Assembly (NCBI GenBank): GCA_013115145.1
Contig: JAAPAO010000009.1
Location: 62,001-126,000, forward strand
Length of the DNA stretch: 64,000 bases
From: Perkinsus chesapeaki
Lineage: Eukaryota; Perkinsozoa; Perkinsida; Perkinsidae
Direction: 5' to 3'
Of the stretch, positions 54,398 to 64,000 are shown piece by piece; the first letter of the stretch is position 1; every line of letters begins with the position of its first letter. The translations under genes and the position numbers were made by a program. The notes beneath the pieces are model-generated. The model was given only the letters and a program-made list of their open reading frames with translations. It did not search any database and was not told where the DNA came from.

Positions 54398-55638
54398 ATG
54401 AGCCTTTTAACGAGGACCTTCAACCGCTTCATCGGTTCGCCATCTGTGGCCAGCCGAGTGGCCCCAGCTTTGAATAAGCAGCAAAGCAGATGGTGAGTTT
54501 CATGGGGGAAAAGTTACCGGGGTCAACGTTTATTGACCTGGGTGGCGTATCTTGTCGAGGTCGAATGCAAGCAGGAATCGACCTCTATAAGAATCTTAAG
54601 ATCAACCCTCGTAATTTCCATAGCATATCTCGGAATCTTTCCGTAGACACTTTTAAAGCTCGAGGATACTCGTTTTGTGTCATCGGAGCATCTTTGCTTC
54701 TCTCAGGTATCGCCATTGGCACCGTATGTCCGAGGACGACTGGGCCCTACCCTTGGACTCCATGCCCGAAGACGTTAAGACCCTTATGTCCACCCCGCAG
54801 ACCGACAGGGGCTTTGTAGAGGACTACTGGTCAGCTCCTCTTCTATGGGTCTCGTTAACTTGGTGTGTAGGTATAATAGGATTCGCGGCGAAGCTACCCT
54901 CCTCGACCCGGAGGCGTTGCCGTCCAAGAGCTACATTGACCTGGCCAGAGACATGGGCCTCCAGATCGTCGACGAGCCTTCAAGCCACATGATGGGCCTG
55001 ATTGAGCTGTAACCGGTGTAGATATTCTCCCGAGGCCTATCGCGTTTCACAGATACGAGTACCTGAGAGGCGCCTCTTTTGTTGGGCCATTTGGCACTAT
55101 AGAGAACCCCGTACTTGTACCCGCTGTGGGACAGGAGCGTGTTGTGGCCTGTACTGGTGGCATCGGTGATGAGGAGCACTTCACGCTGTGGTTCAGATGC
55201 AGGTGGGCCCTTCGGGGCTTTATTATTATGATTATCATTTTGTCCGATTCTACTCTTGTGACCTCCTCCTCAGAGAAGGCTTCATGTACCGCTGCGGCGA
55301 ATGTGATCAAATCTTCATGCTGGTTCGACTCTACTACGAGGATCGTTACTGGACTCAGACGCTTGTTAGGGACACCTTTATGTCGGTAAGTCCAGCGGTA
55401 GCCATGGGAAAACGCCATACCTGAACTATCAGGACGGAGATATGTTCGATCTGAAGACTCTGGAAAGAGTCCATAAGATGTGGAACAAGGACGAGATGGT
55501 CAGGTGGGAGGTAAGGAAAATATTTAGCGGAGCGAAGCAGATATTTTCCCCTGAAAGGTTGGCTACTGGGCCCAGGATTACGTCCTTGGCAAGGGTGTCC
55601 TGCCTGGTATGGTGGAGGAGCACACTCGTGTGAACTAA
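54398..55638 (+). CDS. Cytochrome c oxidase subunit 5b
   Basis: ATG 54398 gives a mitochondrial presequence ([20 protein letters not shown]). Later exons include [40 protein letters not shown] and [20 protein letters not shown]. An in-phase join (GAGCT, GTAACC..CACAG) leads to the COX5B core: [43 protein letters not shown] joined to [19 protein letters not shown]. The Cys of ACTGG, the H..WF and the CGEC pair form the expected zinc site. Two more exons give [20 protein letters not shown] and [18 protein letters not shown], stop 55636-55638. The long N-terminal part and the C-terminal extension beyond the zinc site differ from animal COX5B. The join between VKTLM and the RYNRIRG exon (about 54790-54875) is unresolved: two alternative readings remain. 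Confidence 0.85.
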
Positions 55639-55886
55639 AGCAGCAATTTGGATGCCACCGCCGCCGCCGAAGTCTTGTTCTTTTTCCGATACAATTGTTA
55701 TTATGGTACAGCGTTTGAGTGGAGGCTTCCCTTGCCTCCCTCCTTCGCCATATAGACTTAATGGTGGTGACAGTATAGAGAGGATTGCGTAAAGCATGGT
55801 GACGGTTAGTTGGTAGTTTTTATATAGTTGTCGACTTGCGTTGATAGTAGTTGAGGGGGACAGCTGTCGCACAGAGATCAGTCTTG

Positions 55887-58800
55887 ATGGCCACAACGCC
55901 GATAGAGGAGGGCCAAAGTCAGCCTGCGTGGATACGCAGCGTCGATGAGGTCTGCTCCGTTCTAAGAGCAAAACCGGAAAATCTGTAGTACTGGCGGGGG
56001 TGGGGGAGAGGAGATGGACGGTTGTAAGGTATGATGATGATAAGTGCAGTGAAGTGTACAGGAGTGCAGCGACAGCCGCCCAGGAGTTCTACTCGATGCT
56101 GGCCAAAAGCGAGGAGGTTGGGGGTAGGGAGGGGGCGATGAGCATCGGGGCACGGTCATTTTAGGGGCCCTGGGTGACTTGGACGCCTTGGTTGTCGAGG
56201 GCCTGGATATGGACCAGATATGGCAGGAGATGGAGAACCAGCAGAAACCTCTGGAGAAAATTCTTAAGAAAAAAATGAAGTAGGTGGGCAGCGGTCGAGG
56301 GCAGGACCGTGTTGAGCACAGGTTCCTGGAGAAGTTGGCCGCTGGTGACGGGATTAAGCTGGTCGATGTGGAGGAGGAAGAGGCAGCGGCCAGTGATGCC
56401 AGGTAGTGGGGGAAGGGGGATGGGGGAAATGGCGAACGTTGTTAGTACCGAGGATGATGAAGAGGATGTTGATATGGCGAGCGAGACCAGCTCGGCTTTG
56501 GCGTCGGATAAAGAAGAGGAGGAAGGGGAGGAGGAGAACGAGGAGAGGAATAGCAAGGGTAGTGATGGGCGAGGGGACTTGCCAATAGCCACTTGAGGGT
56601 TGACATGGAGCGGGCCGAGCCATATTCATCAACTGCTGTTAGGAAACAATGCTGTATACAGTCAAGTTGGCTGCAGATTGCCGTCCTTATTCATCTTAAC
56701 CTAATTAGTATCTTACGGTTTCACTTCGTTACTTATACGTGACGTATATGCACGTATAATACGGACGTATAATACGTCCCACTGCGGGTGCATTTCTGTG
56801 CGGAGTGGTCGAGTGGTAAAATCCCTCTGTGCAGGGACCAAAACCTCAGCGGTGGATGAGGGCTTCTTCAAGTTGTCGGACATGAAGGACTTCCTCGATA
56901 TGGAGGATAAGAGAGATGCCGATAGGGCAGCTAAACATAAGGTAATTTAGTGGCGCGTGACTCTACAGCATTACCTGCCATGCAGAGCGAACATAAGGAG
57001 GGAGATGACGATGAGGATGATGATGAGGAGGAGTGGGGCGAAGACGACGAGTTCATGGACTTGGAAAAGCCTATTGCCGATGATGGTAGAAAGAATCGTC
57101 GGGGCCGTGGAGTATCTTTACGCACTATGTAGATTCTGAGGAGGAAGATGTAGGCAAGGTTATGTACAGTGACTTCTTCGATGCCCCCGAAGAAGGCGAT
57201 GCAGCGCCGCCGCCGGTTGGCAAGTAGGACCCGGGGCTCTGAGCGCTGGGAGGGGGAAACGATGGGGGTCTCAGGATACATGGGGATGAGTCAGAGTCGG
57301 AAGCCTCCACTGGTGATGATGATGACGATGAAGAGGCAGGCCTTGGGCTACCGGAGGGAGAGAATATCGATGACGCGGAAGAGGCAGAGCTGGAAAGAAG
57401 GTTGAAGGAAATGCAAGGGGAGCTAAGCGATGAGGAAGAAGAAGAGGAGGAGGACGGTAGCAAGGGCAGGTGGATTTCAGCATGTCGTTGTCGCGCCGCT
57501 GTCACAGCTGAATTACTGAGCAAATAGAATTGCATCGAATTTCAGATGCTGAGCCACAAAAGGGGGAAGCATCACTTGCCGCTCCTGTCGTAGAGGACTC
57601 TAAGCGATCTGAGACGTCAGCGTTGAAGAGGAAGATAGCAGACATGGAAAAGGAGATAGAAGAGATGGAGCACGAGCAGCTGGATGTAGGGCTGGGAACC
57701 ACAGGAGATTGAGTGTTGTTGTACAGGAGAAGCACTGGACAATGACAGGAGAAGCCACTGCCAGAAGCCGACCGCTGAACTCCCTTCTGGAGCAGAACTT
57801 GGATCTGCCATTCTCGAAGCTGGCGGCGCGTAGGGCGGAGAAGCAATGGGAAGAGGGAGGTAGGCGCCTGGGCTGAACTGGCTCGACTGGTTTCGGTCTC
57901 GCACTGTGATCGAGCGGCATTGGAAAAAGCTTGTGACCTTTTAGACGAAGATGAAGATGAGTTGACTAAGTCTGCCCCTGGAGCCTTCAAGATCGACATC
58001 GACGCTATAATAAAGCAGAGAGTTGCTGATGAGCTTTTCGACGATGTCATTAAGCGCAGCGAAGAGGAGGTAGGCAACAACCAAGAAGGGCAGCCCAGAA
58101 GGAATATATTTTATGCTTCTTCTTGGTCGAGGAACATTTCCCCTCGCAAAATTCCCGTTGCGTTTCCTTTGCATAAGGAGCACTTTTCGATCTCGGCGTA
58201 ACACATTCCTGTGAGTCTAGATGACTTCATGAGGATGACGTCGACTCGGTGGTGGTGGTAGTGAGGTTGTCATGGATGTAGGTCCTCCGGCTGAAGGACA
58301 GTCAGCAGGCCGACGACTCGGTAGAAACCTTGAATTTCCAGAAGTCCCGATTGGGCTTGGCGGACGTGTACGCGAAGCAATACGAGGCCGAGGTGAGATA
58401 TGTTCCAACGCTCGATCTGTCCACCTGTGTGATGTTCAGATGCTCGGACAGCAGACCGATGCGGAGCTCCAGCAGGACGCCGATAGAGTGGAGCTGAGGA
58501 AGCTCTTTGCCAAGTTGATGCACAAGTTGGATACGCTCACTAATCAGAACTTCACTCCTCGACCGGTAATTGGAGGAGCTTCGGTTTAGTCAGCGGGACT
58601 TCTATTATTAATGGCTTCAGTGTCACCTGGACATGCGTATATGTTTTTGATAATAATTAAGAATTTGCCGTGCGCCGCTGAGAAGTGCATCTTTTGGTGT
58701 AACTGGTATGCGTACGAATAGGTTGCTGGAATGAAGTGTGTACATCAATAACAACTACCTTCGCAATAGGCTCACAAGTTCACAAAATCATACTCAGATC

Positions 58801-59590
58801 TTTGGCGAAAGGGAACCGTAGCTGTTTGGAGTTTGGCGCGTCTATCTTGGATAGCGTATTACTCTTATTATAAGATATTTCCTTCTGTTGAAGATGTGGT
58901 CTTCTTTGCACTAGGGACAATCAGCGCTACTTTCCTGTATTTAAAGTGAAGCCCGTTTTAGGTTCTGGACTCGGCCATTTCTAAGGCCGCCAAAGACGGC
59001 GATGCCCCGGCAATCCGAATGGAGGAAGCTGTACCTATTACAGTGGCTGCTGGTAGCACCGAGGGCAATGAGGTAAAGCTGAGGTCGAGAGATGCTTCGC
59101 TCCGCTAGAAACTGGTCCGTTTTTTAGGTTACCAAGGGCCCGGAGAAGCAGAAGGTTAGGGAGGAGATGACGAGCGAGGAGAAGGCAGCGGTTCGCGGCA
59201 ACAGGAAGGCTAAGAGGAAGCAGAAGGCGAAGGAATCTCTAGAAAAGGGTAGAGGCGAGTGCGCATTACATTATTAATGACGCGGTGCAGGTAACGTAAC
59301 CGTCGGCGATAGGAGAGCAAGAGAGGCTAAGTTGATTGAAAAGAACAAAAAGGAGAAGGCGGAGCGAAAGGCCAAGAAGGAGGGCCCGGCCAACGATAGG
59401 TGACCATTCCGCCGCCCAGCAGTAGCCCTTGCAATAGCGTGTGTTCAGAGCCCCCCGTAAGATCCGCACGACAGAGCTTATGGCCGCGGCTGCCGACTCG
59501 GCGGGAAGAGATGTCCGACGGTCAGAAGCCAAGCGAAAGGAGGGCCGCAGCGACGCCACAAGCGGTGGAAGCAAGAGAGTGAAGCTGTAG
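55887..59590 (+). CDS. MPP10: MPP10, U3 snoRNP / SSU processome protein
   Basis: Many short exons from ATG 55887 (MATTPIEEGQSQPAWIRSVD). In order: EVYRSAATAAQEFYSMLAKS, DLDALVVEGLDMDQIWQEME, acidic blocks (TEDDEEDVDMASE), VDEGFFKLSDMKDFLDMEDK, EDDEFMDLEKPIADDGRKNR, RPLNSLLEQNLDLPFSKLAA (57776-57830), FKIDIDAIIKQRVADELFDD (57988-58045), LRKLFAKLMHKLDTLTNQNF, VLDSAISKAAKDGDAPAIRM, and Lys-rich C-terminal exons (MTSEEKAAVRGNRKAKRKQK, then AKLIEKNKKEKAERKAKKEG). A last in-phase join gives RAPRKIRTTELMAAAADSAG and KRVKL, stop 59588-59590. LLE.DLDF-like, the D-E-L-F-D-D motif and FHFTPKP-type segment are diagnostic. MPP10 binds IMP3 and IMP4 and is required for 18S rRNA cleavage. Confidence 0.88.
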
Positions 59591-59950
59591 CTGCTGCTGC
59601 TGCTTTCCGACACGTAAAGATGCCTTCGTCGCATCGTCATTACCAACTTCTTAACGTACACGTTCCTGTTTCTATATCAAACCGCGCGACTTGCTTTCCC
59701 GAGGTGAGGGGGTGTCCCCTTTACTGTGTGCTGAAATTTCCGAATGGCGTGCTTCCTGATGCCATCAGCTATTGTAAAGGGGGACAGTTTTTGTGTGATC
59801 TGCATGCCCCATGGGTTCCCGAGCATGCAAGTAGCGCAAGGTGTGTGTTAGCTATGACGGCAAGCAGCAGGATACTGAAAGAATGGAGCCGCGGATGGGG
59901 CCTTCATTTCGAGGATCTGAAATCGTCAGTTTAATTTTCCCAAATCGGCC
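59591..59950. other. Spacer between MPP10 and DOHH
   Basis: 360 bp. A 104-codon frame (59620-59934) begins with ATG but shows no family pattern and ends 16 bp before the next start; treated as 5' flank of the DOHH gene. Confidence 0.4.
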
Positions 59951-61308
59951 ATGTCTAGACAGTTTCGCGGTGAAGAGCACGAGCCCACCTGGGAGGAGGT
60001 GAAGGGACTTCTGGCCGATCCTGAGGCCCCTGTAGAGGCCAGGTATCGCGCTCTCTTCTACGCCCGAAGCCGTGATGACTCTGAGGCGATCGAGGCCCTT
60101 TATAAGGTTTTGGAGCCCGAAACCAAATCTGTAGGGGGACAGGAAGTGGGAAGTTTTAAAGGTATTTTTACAGGTCCTGCTTCGCCACGAGGCTTGTTAC
60201 TGCATTGGACAGATGGAGCATGGCTTGGAGGGCGCGTGGAAGCTGGAGAGTGTTATGGACGATGTTAATGAGCATCCTATGGTAAGTATCTTGAGCTTCA
60301 GCGAGGAAGATACCCAGGAGGTTGAGTCGGTTATGTGGTTTATGTAGGTCCGTCATGAAGCCATCGAAGGTCTCGCTGCTTGCGGTTCCGTCGATTCTCT
60401 CGAAAAAATTCGCCCCTACCTCACCCACGAGAATGAGGCTGTTAGAGATACTGCCACATTGGCTGTTGAGTCTCTCGAGAGTAATGTGGTCCATACCGCT
60501 CTCTTCTCTACTCCTCCATCTCAGATCTGAAGAAGACCAAGGATACCGACGCCCAGCGCAGTGAGTTCAACACTGTCGATCCCATTGGAGCCAAGGCCCG
60601 CCAGCACGCCACTAAGACCGAAGATGTACGCGTGTACAAGGGCTTTAGCGCCATCTCACCTTTCCTCAGGCCGCCCGGCGTCTCATGGATCCCAAGGCCA
60701 AGCTATCGGATAGATACGCTGCGATGTATCAGCTCCGTGCTGCCACCTTGCCCGGCTCAGTGTAAGCCTTCTGTTTCCCCCACATATCAAAGAGTTTGAT
60801 GGTGCAGGTCTCCCGATCCTGAGGCTTTGAAGGCCCTAGCGCGGGTGCTCAGAGAGGACCACTCCTCAGCTTTGATGAGGCACGAGCTCGCCTTTGTCGT
60901 TGCCCAGGTGGCTTTCGATGCTGATAAGGATATGGTAGGCTTCCTTCGGTCCCTCCAATGTCTCCCACTTTCCCTTCTTTAGACCCTTTCCAGCGTGCAA
61001 GCTCTCATCGACTCTGTTAAGGACACTGACGAGGCCTGCATGGTCCGTCACGAGTCCGCTGTGGCCCTTGGTTCCATTGGGGGCGAGGAGGCTACCAAGT
61101 TCCTCAGAGACTACGTTCAAAGGCCTGTCAACCACGACGAGGTAACAACCATTTCATCTCCCTCCTCTTCCTCAGTTGGCCTCCTTCTTAGGATGAAGCT
61201 GTCGTGATTGAGAGCTGCAAGGTGGCCCTGGATGCCATCAACTTCTGGTCGGACATGAGCACCGGCACCACTGAGGAGCCTGCCTCCGCCGCGGTCGCCG
61301 CTGCCTAA
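59951..61308 (+). CDS. DOHH: Deoxyhypusine hydroxylase
   Basis: Exons from ATG 59951 (MSRQFRGEEHEPTWEEVKGL) to TAA 61306-61308. The protein is a HEAT-like bi-lobed solenoid whose four His-Glu iron ligands are visible: LRHEACYCIGQME, VRHEAIEGLAACG, LMRHELAFVVAQ and MVRHESAVALGSIGG, two per lobe as in all DOHHs. Other landmarks: YRALFYARSRDDSEAIEAL, PYLTHENEAVRDTATLAVES, RYAAMYQLRAATLP, FLRDYVQRPVNHDEVVIESC and ALDAINFWSD. At least six introns, all short, several ending CAG or TAG next to the repeat borders. DOHH completes hypusine formation on eIF5A by hydroxylating deoxyhypusine with a di-iron centre. Length and motif order match the family. Confidence 0.93.
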
Positions 61309-61565
61309 ACGCCGGAAGCACCACGTTAAATTATAGCTTTGTTACATTTCCTCGACCCGCTACTGCTGCTGTGATGCCGAGTTAGGACCCTATCAGGGAA
61401 GGAGACAGTTTGCGCAATCTGCCATAGTCAACATCATAAACGAGTTTCTTATCAAGTACTGTCGTATCTTTTCACTGAATCTACCTCCAGTTTGAGTTCA
61501 GTCATCCCAATAGGAGTATCTTCTTCCAGCTTGGCCGTGGAAGCTTTTGCTTAACTGGGCACACT

Positions 61566-64000
61566 ATGGCCGATGACGCCACACCTTCGGGGGAGAGCGG
61601 TCAAAAGTTGATGAGCGACACGAGCCTGGTTACCAGCGGGTGCGGTGGGGTGGATAGTGTTATGAGCAGCGGGACTAACAGCCCTCGGTCCTCCGTCGAG
61701 GCGACCATCGCCTCCGGGCCTGGCTCGGGAATTCTCTATTTCAACTGTACTACCCGTTCTGCGCCGTCCTGTGGACCATTCTGCTGTATCAGTCGTGGAC
61801 ACTCGTGTGAGCCCAGCAGTTTCCCCTAAGGGCGGCGGTAAGTCTTCAGCCGCAGTAGTCGATGCTGCCACAGCGGCGGCCTCGGGTAGAGGCGCAGGAG
61901 GCCGCCTGATGCCTGAGAGATCGCCGCCCTCTACGGGGCCTCGCTACGCCTTTTGTGTTCGCAGTGACATCTTTTCTCAGTACTACGTCAGTGAAAGCAG
62001 GTGAAGCAGAAGACGGTTAGATACCATGTAGGGCACCTGCTTTAGGTTTGCGGATGCCTTGATCATCCCGGCAACCTTCGACTGGCCCCTAGAGCTCTGC
62101 CTAGTGGTGCAGCCAGGACCAGTAGTAATCTGTCTCTCAGTTGCGGTTTCGGAATCACATTCTCAGGGGGTGCCGTTCCCGTCCACTCTGCCGTGGTATT
62201 GCCGGGGCGAGCGCGGGGCCAATGAGAGTGGCACGAAGCCCTCGAAGGCCAGCGACTCGCCGAGGCCGGGAAAGGCTCAAGCTGAAATTGTCGGGGAACC
62301 GCTGAAGGTACGGTAAGAGGCCCATGGTCACGGCCAGCTCGGATGCAGATATCCTACAGAGAGGCCGGCCGCGGAGGGCACATGGTGGACCGATGGGTAC
62401 AGTTTACCCACGATAGCAAGCTACTGGAGGTATCGCCTTGAGGAAATCTACCCGGGGCAATTCTCGCGCGCCACGAATAGGTCCGTATACAATACAGCGT
62501 CTGCAAGGCCTGGGATATCTACTCCGACCCAACTCAGCTGGAGGAGGCCAGTAGGCCTGCCGTTGAGCAAATCCTTAAAATGGTTAACGATCCCGCAGGA
62601 GTAGGCCCTCGGTCGGACGAAGCCGTCACTGTCTGCTGCCATCCAGGTTCTGCCCTACGCCCTGTATCATGTAGCCTCGGTGGCCAATAGCGATAAGACA
62701 GCTCTTATCCTAATGCACGCCATGGACTACAACTCAACTCTTCGTTTTTTCGGCAGGCTATCAGAACAGGAGGTAAGCTGCTCTGCTCATCATCCGGATG
62801 GGAAAGGTTGCGAAACGTTACAGGGCCAGCTGTGGAGCTTTTGCCTGGCGCATTCGATTTTATCGGCTCAGGCCGTAGATAATTGGGGATCGCTTATGAC
62901 GTGGTGCGCAGCGCAGAGAGAAACTCTTAGACCGAGCTGGATTCTCACAGCTCGCTCAATAGAGCGACACAATCGGGCGTACCGGTTGAAAAGATCGTAT
63001 TCTTTTCGAGGAGAGTCCTAGTCCGCTGGACCGCGCATGTAGTGTACCACAACGTAACCAGCTCAAATCCGTTCAATACAGCAAGGCCTCATGTCTGCCC
63101 CTATAGTCCAACTCCCCCCATGTCCAATACAATCCCATCTCAGGTGTTCCGCGTTTCCGCCGGCGATCGACCGGTCCGACGACTTCTCTATTTGTTCAGC
63201 AAAATTGGTTGCTTTTTAAGGGCTTTTGTGACAGTCTACAGGCGGAGGCAGCTGAAGGAGTACCTCACCAATGTACAGGCTCAAGTGCACCAACTGGCCG
63301 CTCAGGGATCGGTACTATTTCGGGGCGCGCAAGAAACACGTCCACTGATCAGACTTTGACCCCACAGCAGCGGCTGAATAAACTCCAGAACATTCTCAAT
63401 CGGCTGCTCGAGGCGCTCGTGGACTTCACGACTACGCAACTTCCCCGCCACTTCTTCCACGATCTTGATGATGCTTGCCGTCCCAACTTCAGCAACAGCA
63501 ATCTGGTCATTGGAGGCGTCCTCTGCGTCCACGTGTGCTCGGTAGTGGAGACAGGCTATTTGCTAGAGCAACGTCCGATGCATTAGGCGGTTTTGGCAAT
63601 GCCGAGGCAGCTGGAGTTCGTGGGAAAGGACGATCCCATTAGCCCAGTCGCTGCCGGAATCTGGCTGGCTTTGCTCAGGGCGACTTTCCTGTTCTATCTT
63701 ATGGTAGAAATCTACTCCTTGCTGCTGAGAACGCAGTCCTTCTCTCAGCTGAGCGAGCAGCTCGATCCGGTCCGCATCTTCGAATATATCCCCGATGAAA
63801 TCTACACTCTCGTCAGAGGCGTCGGCTTCGATGTACTACCTCTCCTTCCCCAATAATTCCCCCAACTACGATGGTGCCAGGTGCGGGCCAAGGCCAACAT
63901 CCAGTTCCAAATGCGGATTCTGCAGTCAAGAGGACTCCAGCCCCCGGACAAGTCGGACAGGGCCTTGGAGACCTCAGCGGCAGCGGAGGTGCGGATGACC
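61566..64000 (+). CDS. Partial unrecognised gene(s), possible PEX11-like membrane protein
   Basis: ATG 61566 opens a Ser/Gly-rich exon (MADDATPSGESGQKLMSDTS). Subsequent exons include FCVRSDIFSQYYVSES, RIQYSVCKAWDIYSDPTQLE with AVEQILKMVNDPAG, VLPYALYHVASVANSDKTAL with LMHAMDYNSTLRFFGRLSEQ, then DRPVRRLLYLFSKIGCFLRA, VYRRRQLKEYLTN, an in-phase join (QGS to TLTPQQRLNKLQ across 63316-63351), LVDFTTTQLPRHFFHDLDDA, and IWLALLRATFLFYLMVEIYS near 63660-63720. Paired amphipathic basic helices followed by a hydrophobic helix recall PEX11 peroxisome-fission proteins, but the match is weak, and one or two genes may be involved. Runs off the right edge. Two introns here carry the GGCGCGC repeat. Confidence 0.35.
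62458..62478 (-). repeat. GGCGCGC intron repeat, inverted copy
   Basis: Plus strand CAATTCTCGCGCGCCACGAAT, inside a probable intron of a plus-strand gene, so antisense relative to its host. Confidence 0.75.
63318..63337 (+). repeat. GGCGCGC intron repeat, diverged copy
   Basis: TTTCGGGGCGCGCAAGAAAC within the intron whose removal joins QGS to TLTPQQ in phase. Confidence 0.6.

Noticed and set aside
56800-56845. tRNA D-arm-like word (GTGGTCGAGTGGTAAAATC)
   Set aside because: No complete cloverleaf; it lies in a short intron between MPP10 exons.
59620-59934. 104-codon plus-strand frame between MPP10 and DOHH
   Set aside because: No recognisable motif or helix pattern; more likely the DOHH 5' flank.
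1-64000. Prokaryotic systems such as CRISPR arrays, phage or restriction modules
   Set aside because: No regular repeat-spacer arrays; genes are spliced and eukaryotic throughout.

Overview
The window is nuclear DNA of a eukaryotic microbe: close-packed, intron-rich genes on both strands, about 50% GC, no rRNA, tRNA or prokaryotic operon signals. Most introns are very short (about 40-60 nt), and reading frames join cleanly across them. A gene with alveolin-type EYIDREV / VPVVKYVE repeats (37.6-38.5 kb) points to an alveolate. Compact genes, short introns, a mitochondrial presequence on COX5B and a lineage-specific secreted Cys-rich family fit a perkinsid such as Perkinsus best; that genus guess is inference. 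Gene spans below cover introns; where I joined exons I say so.

Layout. 0-5.3 kb, plus strand: 3' part of a HEAT-repeat gene (possibly TTI1), ataxin-10, a Mei2-type RRM protein. 5.6-15.9 kb, minus strand: a NADAR-FHA-RRM-RS fusion, a RAP-type helical-repeat protein only 28 bp upstream of it, two unrecognised genes, an RRM plus LOTUS-like protein, a coiled-coil protein. 16.1-22.1 kb: a direct repeat, ribosomal protein eL39 with an ATG-only first exon, and three paralogous secreted Cys-rich, probably GPI-anchored proteins. 22.4-34.4 kb: BOP1 (minus) and a P4-ATPase lipid flippase (plus) diverging from a 132-bp spacer. 34.5-41 kb, plus: nucleoporin-like coiled coil, zeta-COP, a ubiquitin-fold protein, alveolin, LRR protein, PAQR/HlyIII membrane protein. 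41.5-54.3 kb: two AAAP amino-acid transporters in opposite orientation flanking uL15m, a Nup96-type nucleoporin, LSM2 and unrecognised genes. 54.4-64 kb, plus: COX5B, MPP10, deoxyhypusine hydroxylase, and a partial gene that may be PEX11-like.

Most genes are housekeeping: ribosome assembly and translation (BOP1, MPP10, eL39, uL15m, DOHH), RNA processing (LSM2, Mei2-type, RRM/LOTUS, RS protein), trafficking (zeta-COP, flippase), nuclear pore, and mitochondrial respiration. The unusual content is the four-domain NADAR fusion, whose eleven exons join with no phase conflict; a recurrent GGCGCGC-centred sequence in short introns of unrelated genes (introner-like); and the tandem Cys-rich surface-protein cluster.
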